Part shown: piece after piece, positions 18,423-26,759 of the stretch
How positions within the stretch are numbered: the first letter of the stretch is position 1
How the letters are laid out: each line of letters starts with the position of its first letter
Assembly: GCA_965203365.1 (NCBI GenBank)
Contig: OZ241878.1
Span: forward strand, 1,860,001 to 1,924,000
Direction of reading: 5' to 3'
Origin: VYFG01 sp965203365
GTDB taxonomy: Bacteria > Pseudomonadota > Gammaproteobacteria > Arenicellales > Poriferihabitantaceae
DNA length: 64,000 nt
Made by a program: the position numbers and the translations under genes
Notes under the pieces: model-generated
What the model was told of the DNA's origin: nothing
Databases searched by the model: none
Seen by the model: the letters and a program-made list of their open reading frames with translations, nothing else

Positions 18423-19535
18423 TCAGAGAGCCTGACGAATCGTGTCAATGATCCGGTCTTGATTAAATGGCGTCAGGTAAGGATGCATGGGCAGACTGAA
18501 CACTTCACCCGCCAGTTGCTCTGAAATCGGCAGGCTGACGCCGTCCCCGTGAACCGCACGGAATACGGGCTGTTGATGCAGGGGACAGGGATAATAGACG
18601 GCCGAGGGAATGTCCGCCACCTCAAGTGCCCGACGAATCCGATCCCTGTCGACCGAACGTAGCGTGTATTGCGCCCAGGCCGTGGTACAGTCCGGCGGGA
18701 TAGTCGGTGTGGCCAGCACGTCGGACAAGCCCCTTTGATAGCGGTTCGCCACCCTTTGCCGGGCCGAAATTTCCGTATCCAGCACGGTAAGCTTGCACCG
18801 CAGTACCGCCGCCTGAATCGTATCCAGTCGTCCGGTGATACCGGTCCGCACATGGTCATACTGGCTGCTGCCCATGCCATGACAGCGGATGGACCGCAAC
18901 CACTGCGCCCGCTGGGCGTCATCCGTGAACACCGCCCCCCCATCCCCATAGGCGCCGAGCGGTTTGGACGGATAGAAACTCGTGGCGGTCACATCCCCGA
19001 AAGTACCGACCTTTTTCCCATGGCGTATGCCACCCACGCTCTGGGCCGCATCAGCCAACACGAACAAGTCGTGTTCGCCGGCAATCCCGGCAATCGTCTC
19101 ATAATCCGCCGGCAACCCAAACAGGTCCACCGGGATGATGCCCTTCAGACTCAACCGACCCTGACGCCGAATCCGTTTGACCGTCTCGGCCAATTGATTC
19201 ACCTCCAGGTTGAACGTGACCGGGTCCACATCGACAAACACCACCGTGGCCCCCAGAAGCTGAGCCACTTCGGCGGTGGCAACAAACGAAAAGGCTGGCA
19301 CAATGATGGCGTCACCGGGGGTGATCCCGTAACTCATCAGACACATCAGCAAGGCATCCGTACCGCTGGCGGTACTGATGACGTGCCCCGCACCACAGTA
19401 TTGCGCCAGTTCGTCCTCGAAGGCGTACACCTCCGGACCCATGATATATTGGCCGTGGGTCAACACGGCATCGATGGCGCTTCGGATATCGGCCTCAAGG
19501 TAACGGAATTGGGCTTCCAGATCGACAAATTTCAT
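18423..19535 (-). CDS. DegT/DnrJ/EryC1/StrS-family PLP aminotransferase
   Basis: 370 residues, fold type I. MKFVDLEAQF, ALLMCLMSYGITPGDAIIVP, DAAQSVGG and the Schiff-base lysine loop ATSFYPSKPLGAYGDGGA are all present. These enzymes aminate or dehydrate keto-sugars in nucleotide-sugar routes for lipopolysaccharide or glycan synthesis. No sugar-nucleotide gene is adjacent; the neighbours upstream are a phosphopantetheinyl transferase (39 bp away) and ilvA. The substrate cannot be inferred. Confidence 0.88.
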   Translation of the reverse strand: MKFVDLEAQFRYLEADIRSAIDAVLTHGQYIMGPEVYAFEDELAQYCGAGHVISTASGTDALLMCLMSYGITPGDAIIVPAFSFVATAEVAQLLGATVVFVDVDPVTFNLEVNQLAETVKRIRRQGRLSLKGIIPVDLFGLPADYETIAGIAGEHDLFVLADAAQSVGGIRHGKKVGTFGDVTATSFYPSKPLGAYGDGGAVFTDDAQRAQWLRSIRCHGMGSSQYDHVRTGITGRLDTIQAAVLRCKLTVLDTEISARQRVANRYQRGLSDVLATPTIPPDCTTAWAQYTLRSVDRDRIRRALEVADIPSAVYYPCPLHQQPVFRAVHGDGVSLPISEQLAGEVFSLPMHPYLTPFNQDRIIDTIRQAL

Positions 19536-19574
19536 GGTCGAATCGCCCGTAAATGCGGCATGACCTGATCGCGG

Positions 19575-20378
19575 TCAGTGCAGCACAAGCTGTCTTGCCC
19601 GGATGGCGGGTCTGGGCTGTCCCACATCGGAATACATCAGGGCCGCCACCGCCGAAAAGGGCATTTGTAGCTGCACCCCCGCCAGTGAATCGGCTAGGTG
19701 GTCGGTATCCGTGTTCGGGAACAGTCCGGCCAGCGAAGTGCCGAACCAGCAAGACTCGAGTGTCTTAAACAAGGCAACCTGATCCAGGTGATAACGAATG
19801 CCGACCCCCAAGACCTTGCCATACGCCTCCTTTCGTGTCCAGCAGCACAGCATGGCATCATGTCTTGCGAAGGGCGGTATGGTTTTCCATGTCGCACACT
19901 CAGTGCGGGTCAGTTTTCTCGCCGCCACCCGTTCAGCCCGGATGGGTCGGGGCAGGACCTCGATATCCACTCCGACCTCATGGTATGTGGACAAGGCATA
20001 CAGCGCCTTGCCTTGGGACAGACTATAATTGAAACGAATACGACCGCCCGGTGAGGCATCCTGCAGTGCTGGCTTGCCGCGAGAACCATATTCGAATCGG
20101 ATTTCGTTCCCGGGGATGCCGACATAGGCGGACAACAACAATCTCATCCCCGCTCGGCCACCCAAGTACCACCGCCGCTTCCCGGCATGGCTGATCCGCT
20201 CGGCCCAAAGCCGGTCGGTCGAGGTAAGGTATGGCATCAGCCCCTGCTCCTGCGCCTTGAGATCGACCACCCAAAGGTGAATCTCATTCGGTTCCAGACG
20301 ACATGACAATGACCCGGGATTCGCCAATTCCCAAGCCGGTAAGAACATGCTGACATGGTCAGCGACCGCCAAACTCAC
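19575..20378 (-). CDS. 4'-phosphopantetheinyl transferase (Sfp type)
   Basis: 267 residues. Conserved Sfp motifs are present: IRFNYSLSQGKALYAL, GVDIEVL with the magnesium-binding Asp/Glu pair, and CWTRKEAYGKVLG (WxxKEA). It transfers phosphopantetheine from CoA to acyl or peptidyl carrier proteins. The GTG start overlaps the stop of the upstream small gene (GTGA), and a strong GGAGG (20383-20387) is four bases before it. No polyketide or nonribosomal synthetase is in the window, so it may serve fatty acid synthesis or a distant cluster. Confidence 0.88.
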   Translation of the reverse strand: MSLAVADHVSMFLPAWELANPGSLSCRLEPNEIHLWVVDLKAQEQGLMPYLTSTDRLWAERISHAGKRRWYLGGRAGMRLLLSAYVGIPGNEIRFEYGSRGKPALQDASPGGRIRFNYSLSQGKALYALSTYHEVGVDIEVLPRPIRAERVAARKLTRTECATWKTIPPFARHDAMLCCWTRKEAYGKVLGVGIRYHLDQVALFKTLESCWFGTSLAGLFPNTDTDHLADSLAGVQLQMPFSAVAALMYSDVGQPRPAIRARQLVLH

Positions 20379-20611
20379 TGGACCTCCAAAACCGACGAAT
20401 GGCTGGAATGACTATTCATCTGCAACAGCGCATTTTCCTCGGTGCTGGTATCCAGACCCTGTTGCTTTCTCTTGACGATCCGGTATTGCAATCCTTGGCG
20501 ATCAAACAAGGCGGTGCTGTCGCCTTCTCCGATCTCCACCACCAATCCCTCTCCTGGCATGCTGAAAATCCCCACCAGTCGGGTTTTCTGATCTGTGTCT
20601 GGTCTGTTCAT
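20375..20611 (-). CDS. Small hypothetical protein between ilvA and phosphopantetheinyl transferase
   Basis: A 78-residue frame beginning MNRPDTDQKTRLVGIFSMPG, with no membrane segment and no family I recognise. It starts 10 bp after ilvA stops and its TGA overlaps the next gene's GTG, the spacing expected of a real operon gene. The part GEGLVVEIGEGDSTALFD looks like a folded β-rich segment and the last 20 residues look disordered. No upstream Shine-Dalgarno is obvious. It may be a genuine small protein or just a translated spacer. Confidence 0.45.
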   Translation of the reverse strand: MNRPDTDQKTRLVGIFSMPGEGLVVEIGEGDSTALFDRQGLQYRIVKRKQQGLDTSTEENALLQMNSHSSHSSVLEVQ

Positions 20612-20621
20612 GTGGTTAGGC

Positions 20622-22160
20622 TCATGACAAGAACAATCGATACACCGGATTGTCGGTTTCCTCTCGATAGGCATACCCCAAATCTTGCAGAAAACGGCGA
20701 AAGACCGACCGTTTATCCGGAGGAACGGCAATGCCGCAAAGCACCCGACCGAAATCGGCCCCATGGTTTCGGTAATGAAACAGTGTGATGTTGAATTCCG
20801 CGCCGAGTTGATCCAGAAATTCCCGCAGGGCTCCGATCCTCTCGGGTATTTCGAAACTGAAAATACGTTCATGTTCCAGGCCTGGGGCACGCCCCCCCAC
20901 CATATGTCGTGCGTGCACCTTGGCCACCTCATTGTCCGTCAGATCCAGGGTGGGAAAGCCCTCCGACTCCAACTTGACGATCAGCTTCTCAATCTCGGCC
21001 TGCTCCTGAATCTGCACTCCGACAAAGATATGGGCACATTCATCGGTGGCATAGCGATAATTGAATTCGGATATCTGCCGATTGCCGATCGACCGACAAA
21101 ATTCCCGGAACGCACCCGGACGCTCGGGAATGGTCACGGCCAAGATGGCTTCACGACGTTCCCCGATCTCCGCTCTTTCCGAAATATGGCGCAGTCGATC
21201 AAAATTGATATTGGCGCCCGAGCTGATAGCGACCAGATTCTGGTTGTGAACCGGGTGACCTCGCTCCTCGCTCTCCTTGAGCCATCGTTTCATGCCTGCG
21301 ATACCCAGCGCACCCGACGGTTCGACCAAGGTTCGGGTATCTTCGAACACATCCTTCACGGCGGCACAAATCTCATCGGTGCTGACACGGACGAACTCGT
21401 CGACCAAGTCACGACACAGCCGAAATGTTTCCTTTCCGACCTGTTTGACAGCGACCCCATCAGCAAAGATGCCGACCTGCTTCAGCCTGAGTCGGCGTCC
21501 CGCCTGCACGGAGCGTGTCATGGCATCGGAATCCTCCGGTTCGACACCGATAATCCGCACCTTGGGTTGCACTTGCTTAACGTAGACCGCAACCCCGGCG
21601 ATCAGTCCCCCGCCTCCCACGGGCAGGAAAATCGCATCGACTGGACGTACACTCTGTTTGAGGATTTCCATTCCGACGGTTCCCTGGCCTGCGATGATGG
21701 CTGGGTCGTCAAACGGAGGAATCAACGGCATTCGGTTGGCCTGCGACAGCGTTCGGGCATACTCCGCTGCGTTGTCATAGCTGTCACCGACCTTCCGGAC
21801 TTCTGCTCCCCAACGTTCCACGGCATTGACCTTCACTTCCGGGGCAGTCTGGGGCATGACCACGATGGCCGGGCAGCCCAGCCGGTGTGCACTCATCGCC
21901 ACACCAATGGCATGATTCCCGGCGGAAGCCGCCACGACACCCCGTTGGCGCTGCACCGACGTCAGGGAAACCAACTTGTTGTAGGCCCCCCGCACCTTGT
22001 AGCAGAACACGGGTTGCTGATCTTCACGCTTAAGTTGAATGAAATTGCCGAGCCGGTCCGAGAGCCACAAGGCATGATCCAGGGGCGTTTCCTGTGCAAT
22101 ATCATAGACCCGAGCATTCAGAATATCGGTCAGATAGTCATGCGGAGACTTGGCAGTCAT
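20622..22160 (-). CDS. ilvA: Threonine ammonia-lyase, biosynthetic
   Basis: 512 residues, almost the length of E. coli IlvA. The PLP domain has the Schiff-base lysine in FCYKVRGAYNK, SAGNHAIGVAMSA, the glycine-rich PVGGGGLIAG loop and ISSGANINFDRL. The C-terminus holds two ACT-like regulatory domains (VTIPERPGAFREF and FEIPERIGALREF), which normally bind isoleucine for feedback inhibition and valine for activation. It makes 2-oxobutanoate for isoleucine synthesis. The ATG at 22160 is used; a TTG eight codons earlier is possible. It is probably first in a four-gene operon. Confidence 0.95.
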   Translation of the reverse strand: MTAKSPHDYLTDILNARVYDIAQETPLDHALWLSDRLGNFIQLKREDQQPVFCYKVRGAYNKLVSLTSVQRQRGVVAASAGNHAIGVAMSAHRLGCPAIVVMPQTAPEVKVNAVERWGAEVRKVGDSYDNAAEYARTLSQANRMPLIPPFDDPAIIAGQGTVGMEILKQSVRPVDAIFLPVGGGGLIAGVAVYVKQVQPKVRIIGVEPEDSDAMTRSVQAGRRLRLKQVGIFADGVAVKQVGKETFRLCRDLVDEFVRVSTDEICAAVKDVFEDTRTLVEPSGALGIAGMKRWLKESEERGHPVHNQNLVAISSGANINFDRLRHISERAEIGERREAILAVTIPERPGAFREFCRSIGNRQISEFNYRYATDECAHIFVGVQIQEQAEIEKLIVKLESEGFPTLDLTDNEVAKVHARHMVGGRAPGLEHERIFSFEIPERIGALREFLDQLGAEFNITLFHYRNHGADFGRVLCGIAVPPDKRSVFRRFLQDLGYAYREETDNPVYRLFLS

Positions 22161-22967
22161 GGCTAGGGAGAATCGGCCAATCAAAAAGCCGACGGTTGCA
22201 ACAACGGACGATTAAAGGGGAGCAAAATCGGGATTATATGATGATGCCAAGGGATAACGCACTACGCAAATTCTTTTGGAAGAACCAATATGATGGAAAT
22301 TTGTGTCTCATGGAAAGATGACGCCCCATGGAAATAGATGAGAAGTCCCACGCCCTGCCAAAAATCGACACCGGATTCCCGGATCCGAGAAATGGATGGG
22401 TGTCGATCAGCGTCACCTCATAACTCCATCCAGCATACCCTGATCCTACATTGAAAAGTCTCCGGCAGTCGCCCATCGTTTCGGTATCGTATCACTCACA
22501 TGGTGACTGCCAGAACACTCCTTTCGATATCGATTCGGTCCGACTCAATCCCCAGTCCCGGAAAGACATCTCGACCCGGTGAGTCGGCCTGCAATACCGC
22601 GACTGGGACAAAGATCTGTGCACCCGGCGGTTCGCCTCGCGGGAACAAGAGGTCCTGCCCGAAGTCGACCGGAACAATGGCCGCCCAGGCATAGACTGTG
22701 GCATCAGCGAATCAAGCCGCATCCATCCGGTCCGGGCGTTTTTGGGTCATGGACAGCGAAAGCCTGCAGGTCACAGGATGCCTGCTCGGGCACAGCGCCC
22801 CAGCATGAACCACCATGACGGCCATCCAGACGAGGCGCTGGTCGGCCATGACTCCAAGCGAGTGGCAACTGCGATTCAACAGAAGCTGTATTACGCTGAC
22901 CAGCAATCAATGCTCTTTTACGGGGTTTGCTGCACTAAACCCATCGATGGCCGGAATGAACGCTCTG
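22161..22967. other. Intergenic region between ilvA and IS30 terminal relic
   Basis: About 800 bases with no supported gene. Short frames here are not recognisable. The region probably contains the ilvA promoter near its left end. Confidence 0.4.
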
Positions 22968-23062
22968 GGGCGTTGATTTTTCCGCCGCCATGGTCCCTCC
23001 CTTCGGGCTACCCCTCATCCCGGGGTCGCGGCGAATGTTGCATTTCGGAGTGGAACTCAGGC
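22968..23062 (-). repeat. Solo terminal relic of the local IS30-type element (copy A)
   Basis: The stretch aligns by eye with the terminal noncoding region of the IS30 copies elsewhere in the window: a TTTTCCG(GT)CGCCGCC-like block, CTCCCTTCGGG, CCTCATCCCGGG and then the inverted-repeat end GCATTTCGGAGTGGAAC. No transposase coding sequence remains. It is the most diverged of five copies. Confidence 0.65.
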
Positions 23063-23218
23063 CTACATTGTTTGGACAACCTTACCAACCGCCACTAAAA
23101 CCAAGTCCCGCTCCTCGCATCTCCTGACCCGGCTTGAACAGCAGCCCGATAATACAGACACTGTTTGGCAAAATTTGTTAGAATGGTTCGAATTTCATTC
23201 TTTCTGCCCGATTGACAT

Positions 23219-23869
23219 ATGGATTTTGAGGCGGCCCGAGCCAACATGATTGACCAACAGATCCGCCCATGGAATGTATTGGATTTGCAGACACTGAATG
23301 CCTTGGGCAGGATCAGACGTGAGGATTTCGTTCCTGAAGACTATCGGAACCTCGCATTCGCCGATGTGCAGATACCCTTGGGAGACGGAGAGGTCATGCT
23401 GGAACCCAAGGTCAGTGCCCGGATGATGGAATCACTCCATCTGGAGCCAACCGACAAGGTGCTGGAAGTGGGTACAGGCAGCGGTTATGTCACTGCGCTC
23501 CTTTGCCTGATCGCTTCTCATGTCACCAGCGTGGACATCAATCCAGCCTGGCTTGCCCAAGCGAAGCGGAATCTAGGTATCACCGGGTTGCAGAACTTCA
23601 CTCTGGAGGAGGGGGATGCCCATGATGGCTGGGGCGAATCGGGAGCGTTCGATGCCATTCTGGTGAGTGGGTCTGTAACTCGCATGCCAGACAAGATGCT
23701 GGCGGGTCTCGCCCAAGATGGACGCCTTGTGGGAATTGAGGGTCATTGGCCAGCCATGCAGGCTGTGCTGTACCAACATACCAACGAGGGTATAATCCGT
23801 CGAAGCCTGTTCGAGACGAACGCCCCGCGACTGAAAAACGCTGAAGACCGCCCAGAATTTGTCTTTTGA
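23219..23869 (+). CDS. pcm: Protein-L-isoaspartate O-methyltransferase family protein
   Basis: 216 residues. The SAM-binding motif VLEVGTGSGYVTALL and VTSVDINPAWL give a class I methyltransferase. The N-terminus MIDQQIRPWNVLD with RREDFVPEDYRNLAFAD matches the PCMT subgroup that lies directly upstream of tolC in many gammaproteobacteria. These enzymes methylate isoaspartyl residues to start protein repair. The function of the tolC-linked subgroup is less certain, because the canonical Pcm substrate-binding motif is weak. tolC follows 51 bp downstream. Confidence 0.85.
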   Translation: MDFEAARANMIDQQIRPWNVLDLQTLNALGRIRREDFVPEDYRNLAFADVQIPLGDGEVMLEPKVSARMMESLHLEPTDKVLEVGTGSGYVTALLCLIASHVTSVDINPAWLAQAKRNLGITGLQNFTLEEGDAHDGWGESGAFDAILVSGSVTRMPDKMLAGLAQDGRLVGIEGHWPAMQAVLYQHTNEGIIRRSLFETNAPRLKNAEDRPEFVF

Positions 23870-23920
23870 TATTACCGGCAATTTTCGTTATCAAGTCACC
23901 TAATCTTCTGTCTACCGAGT

Positions 23921-25285
23921 ATGTTCAAAATAACGAATACACAAGTCTTTACTGCCTGGCGGGGGTTGCAGGTCGTACTGTTGTCGGTCATGCTGCTCGG
24001 CAGCTGGCAGGCCAGAAGTGAAGACTTGTGGGATGTCTACCAATTGGCACTACAAAATGATGCCAACTATCTGGCGGCCAAGGAAAATTATGAAGCTTCA
24101 CTGATCAACCTTGATCTGGCCAAATCGACACTCAAGCCAACCGTGACCGGGGTTGGCTCCTTCAGTAGACAACGCAGTAGCGCCTTTGGAGACAACCGGA
24201 GTGGAGACAACCACGAAACGGGTATCGTTCTCAACTATACACTCTTCAACCAGCCGAACCGGATCCAGTACAGTCAAGCCAAACTAGAGGTTCAAAATGC
24301 GCTACTGGAATTCGAGTTCGCCAAGGATGGGCTCACCTTGCGCGTCGCGGAACGATATTTCAATCTGCTCTCTGCATGGGATGCCAAGGAAGTGGCGAGA
24401 CGACAGAAAATCGCCATTGAGAGACAGATGGATCTGGCCAAGCAACGACTCGAAGTCGGGCTCGGTACCCGGACGGATCTGTTTGATGCTCGGGCTCGTT
24501 ATCAGAAGGCCGACGCGGACTTGATCGCTGCTGACATCCAAATCAGCAACGCCCGTCAGGCATTGATCGAGATTATCACCATGATGCCGGCCTCTATTTC
24601 TCAACTGGCCGAAGATTCACCGTTGAATCCACCGGAACCCAACCAGATTGCCCACTGGATAGATCGGGCGCGCACCGATAACCTGTTGGTGCAATTTCGG
24701 GCCCGGAGCCTTGAGATTGCAAATCTTGAAGTGGACCGACAACGTGCCGCCCGAAGCCCCGTCATCGGTCTGGAGGTCAGTCAGCGCTGGTTCGACAACG
24801 ACTTTCGCTCTGTGAACAGTTCCTATCAATCCTCCACCGTCAAGGTCAATTTGAATATGCCACTGTACGCCGGGGGAAGGGCTCATCTGAGAACCATGCA
24901 GGCGGGATTTCGGACCAATTCCGCAGAACAATCATTGGAAGAGGCTCGACGTCGCGCCACTTCTTCTACCACGTCGGCTTTTCTGGCGATTACCAGTGGA
25001 ATCAGTCAGGTGACTGCCCTGGCAGAAGCCATTGTGGCCGGTGAAAGCGCTCTTCAGGCCAAGGAAGAAGGGTTTCGGGCGGGATTGACCACCAACCTGG
25101 ATGTGCTGGACGCACAAAGGGATCTTTCCGAGTCTCGGACCAACTATCTGCGAGCCCGGTATAACTACCTCCTTTCGATATTGCGTCTGGAGGAGGCCGT
25201 CGGTGACCTCGGGGATGAAGATATTCAAGCCATTAATGATTGGCTGATGCACCCTGCCAAGACCACCGATATGCAAGGCGGATAG
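23921..25285 (+). CDS. tolC: TolC-family outer membrane channel
   Basis: 454 residues. A signal peptide (VVLLSVMLLGSWQARS, cleavage near residue 33) is followed by two outer membrane efflux protein repeats. EDLWDVYQLALQNDANYLAA starts the first helical hairpin, and LEEARRRATSSTTSAFLA with EEGFRAGLTTNLDVLDAQRD are typical second-repeat motifs. It forms the trimeric outer membrane tunnel used by type I secretion and RND/ABC pumps. It probably shares a transcript with the methyltransferase gene upstream. A dead RND pump gene lies at the right edge of the window, but it is not linked. Confidence 0.92.
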   Translation: MFKITNTQVFTAWRGLQVVLLSVMLLGSWQARSEDLWDVYQLALQNDANYLAAKENYEASLINLDLAKSTLKPTVTGVGSFSRQRSSAFGDNRSGDNHETGIVLNYTLFNQPNRIQYSQAKLEVQNALLEFEFAKDGLTLRVAERYFNLLSAWDAKEVARRQKIAIERQMDLAKQRLEVGLGTRTDLFDARARYQKADADLIAADIQISNARQALIEIITMMPASISQLAEDSPLNPPEPNQIAHWIDRARTDNLLVQFRARSLEIANLEVDRQRAARSPVIGLEVSQRWFDNDFRSVNSSYQSSTVKVNLNMPLYAGGRAHLRTMQAGFRTNSAEQSLEEARRRATSSTTSAFLAITSGISQVTALAEAIVAGESALQAKEEGFRAGLTTNLDVLDAQRDLSESRTNYLRARYNYLLSILRLEEAVGDLGDEDIQAINDWLMHPAKTTDMQGG

Positions 25286-26296
25286 CGGAAGGTCGCATAT
25301 GCCAAATCCTCGGGTGAAGTCGAGTCATCACCTTTGGGAAGAAGCACAAAGGAACACCTCCAGAACGTCATATGTCCTGCTCCATGGCATAAATCGACGG
25401 TCCGAAGCCTGCCTCATCTATCCTGTCGGTAGCATCGCATCATCGACCCGACCCTTGCCGATGTGCTAATTCAGTGCGTTAAGTGGCAAGGCATCTCGGT
25501 GCCTTCCGCACCTCGAACTCAATCGCCCTATCGGGATAAGCTATTATTCCGGTTGAGCCGGTTGAATAACGTCGTTGATAAACTCCGCACAGTCATGGAC
25601 CGCATGCAATGTGTTGAATCAATCCATCAGGGTGCGGTCTCCAAAAGAACCAAATCCACTTTTTCGAACCAGCAAAAACCCGATTGACGTGGCATTGGGG
25701 TAGTCGGACTGGACGAAATCCAATGACAGGGTCAGCTTTTCCTCGTCCGATGCCGCTTCATCACCTGTCGGAACACCTCATAACGACATGCGAGCATGTC
25801 GGATGACGTTCTCAACAGCCAGCGGTCGGCAATGGGCACCAAAAATGCCTGCAGAAGCGACATTGAGGAGTTAAACCCCACGGCTGTCTGACTTGGCGGC
25901 GGCTTGAACATGTCGGCGACCCTTTGCGATACCTCCCTCCCGCCCTTCATGGTGGCGAGTCAACCTGTCTACAACCAGGAAAAAACGGAAGTGGGATAAG
26001 TTGGTCGGCAGGTAGTGCATTGTTTATGCACAAACCATCCAGCATTTCGTGTGCTCATGGAGCAACTCGGTCTTACTACCCGTCAGGGAGCTTTCCCAAT
26101 CAACCTGCATTGAGCGGTTGGTCCTGTGCCATCTGGCGACCCGCCTGATCTGATCAACAGGATTGTTCATGTGCCTCTGCCTCCTGGCCGTCCAGACCTA
26201 CCATCACAGAAGTGGGTGGGTCGAACTTCCACTCTGCAACCGGACCCGAATTGAGTGCCATGGAGGCAGAACGATATGAAATTATCATAATGCCAC
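25286..26296. other. Intergenic region, left border of accessory island
   Basis: About 1 kb with only short frames. A 72-residue minus-strand frame (25732-25950) has some protein-like composition but no recognised family; it could be a relic. No repeat or terminator is clear. Confidence 0.4.
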
Positions 26297-26324
26297 TTGA
26301 TTTTAACAGTAAAGGTGTTATATT
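26297..26324 (+). promoter_or_regulatory. Putative merR promoter with dyad operator
   Basis: TTGATT (26297-26302) and TATATT (26319-26324) are separated by 16 bases. A perfect dyad TAACA-N7-TGTTA (26304-26308 and 26316-26320) fills the spacer, which is where MerR-family operators sit. Transcription would start close to the ATG at 26332, so the message may be nearly leaderless. The spacing is shorter than the 19-20 bases of classical MerR-activated promoters. This is inference from sequence only. Confidence 0.35.
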
Positions 26325-26331
26325 TAAGATC

Positions 26332-26754
26332 ATGAACACGACTAAACAATCTTTCACTTTGAACGAGATCGCTGGACTGACGGGTTTTCCCCGACGAACG
26401 ATCCGTTATTACATCCAGATCGGGCTGGTTGACCGTCCAGGGGGAGCAGGACGGGGAGCTCATTACAGCCGATGCCATTTGGGACAACTACTGGAAATCC
26501 GCAAGTGGCAACAGGCTGGCCTGGGGCTGGAGCGCATCCGGGAGTTGTTCCAGGATGAGGATGCGGGAGACGCTTTGGTGAAACCACCCCCTATAAAGAA
26601 GGGATCAATCGATGTCCGCAGTCATGTGACGATCGGTGAGGGAGTGGAACTGATCCTGACACCTGCACGGTCCGGTCTGACGCCAGAAGAAATCAGGCGA
26701 TTGGCCGACGGAGTGATTGAGTTGTACGAAACCCTGTTAAATCCGAAGGAGTAA
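26332..26754 (+). CDS. MerR-family transcriptional regulator
   Basis: 140 residues. The N-terminal winged helix-turn-helix reads FTLNEIAGLTGFPRRTIRYY and HYSRCHLGQLLEIRKWQQAGLGLERIREL, the MerR DNA-binding domain. The C-terminal half (DVRSHVTIGEGVELIL) is a short dimerisation/effector part with no Cys metal site. The ATG at 26332 is chosen because the HTH begins just after it. The gene ends five bases before the VIT/VWA gene, whose Shine-Dalgarno AAGGAG (26746-26751) overlaps its end, so it very likely regulates that gene and itself. Confidence 0.85.
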   Translation: MNTTKQSFTLNEIAGLTGFPRRTIRYYIQIGLVDRPGGAGRGAHYSRCHLGQLLEIRKWQQAGLGLERIRELFQDEDAGDALVKPPPIKKGSIDVRSHVTIGEGVELILTPARSGLTPEEIRRLADGVIELYETLLNPKE

Positions 26755-26759
26755 TCTAT

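Noticed and set aside
20685..22166. A 493-residue open frame on the plus strand
   Set aside because: It is antisense to ilvA, which has complete family motifs; the plus-strand translation resembles nothing.
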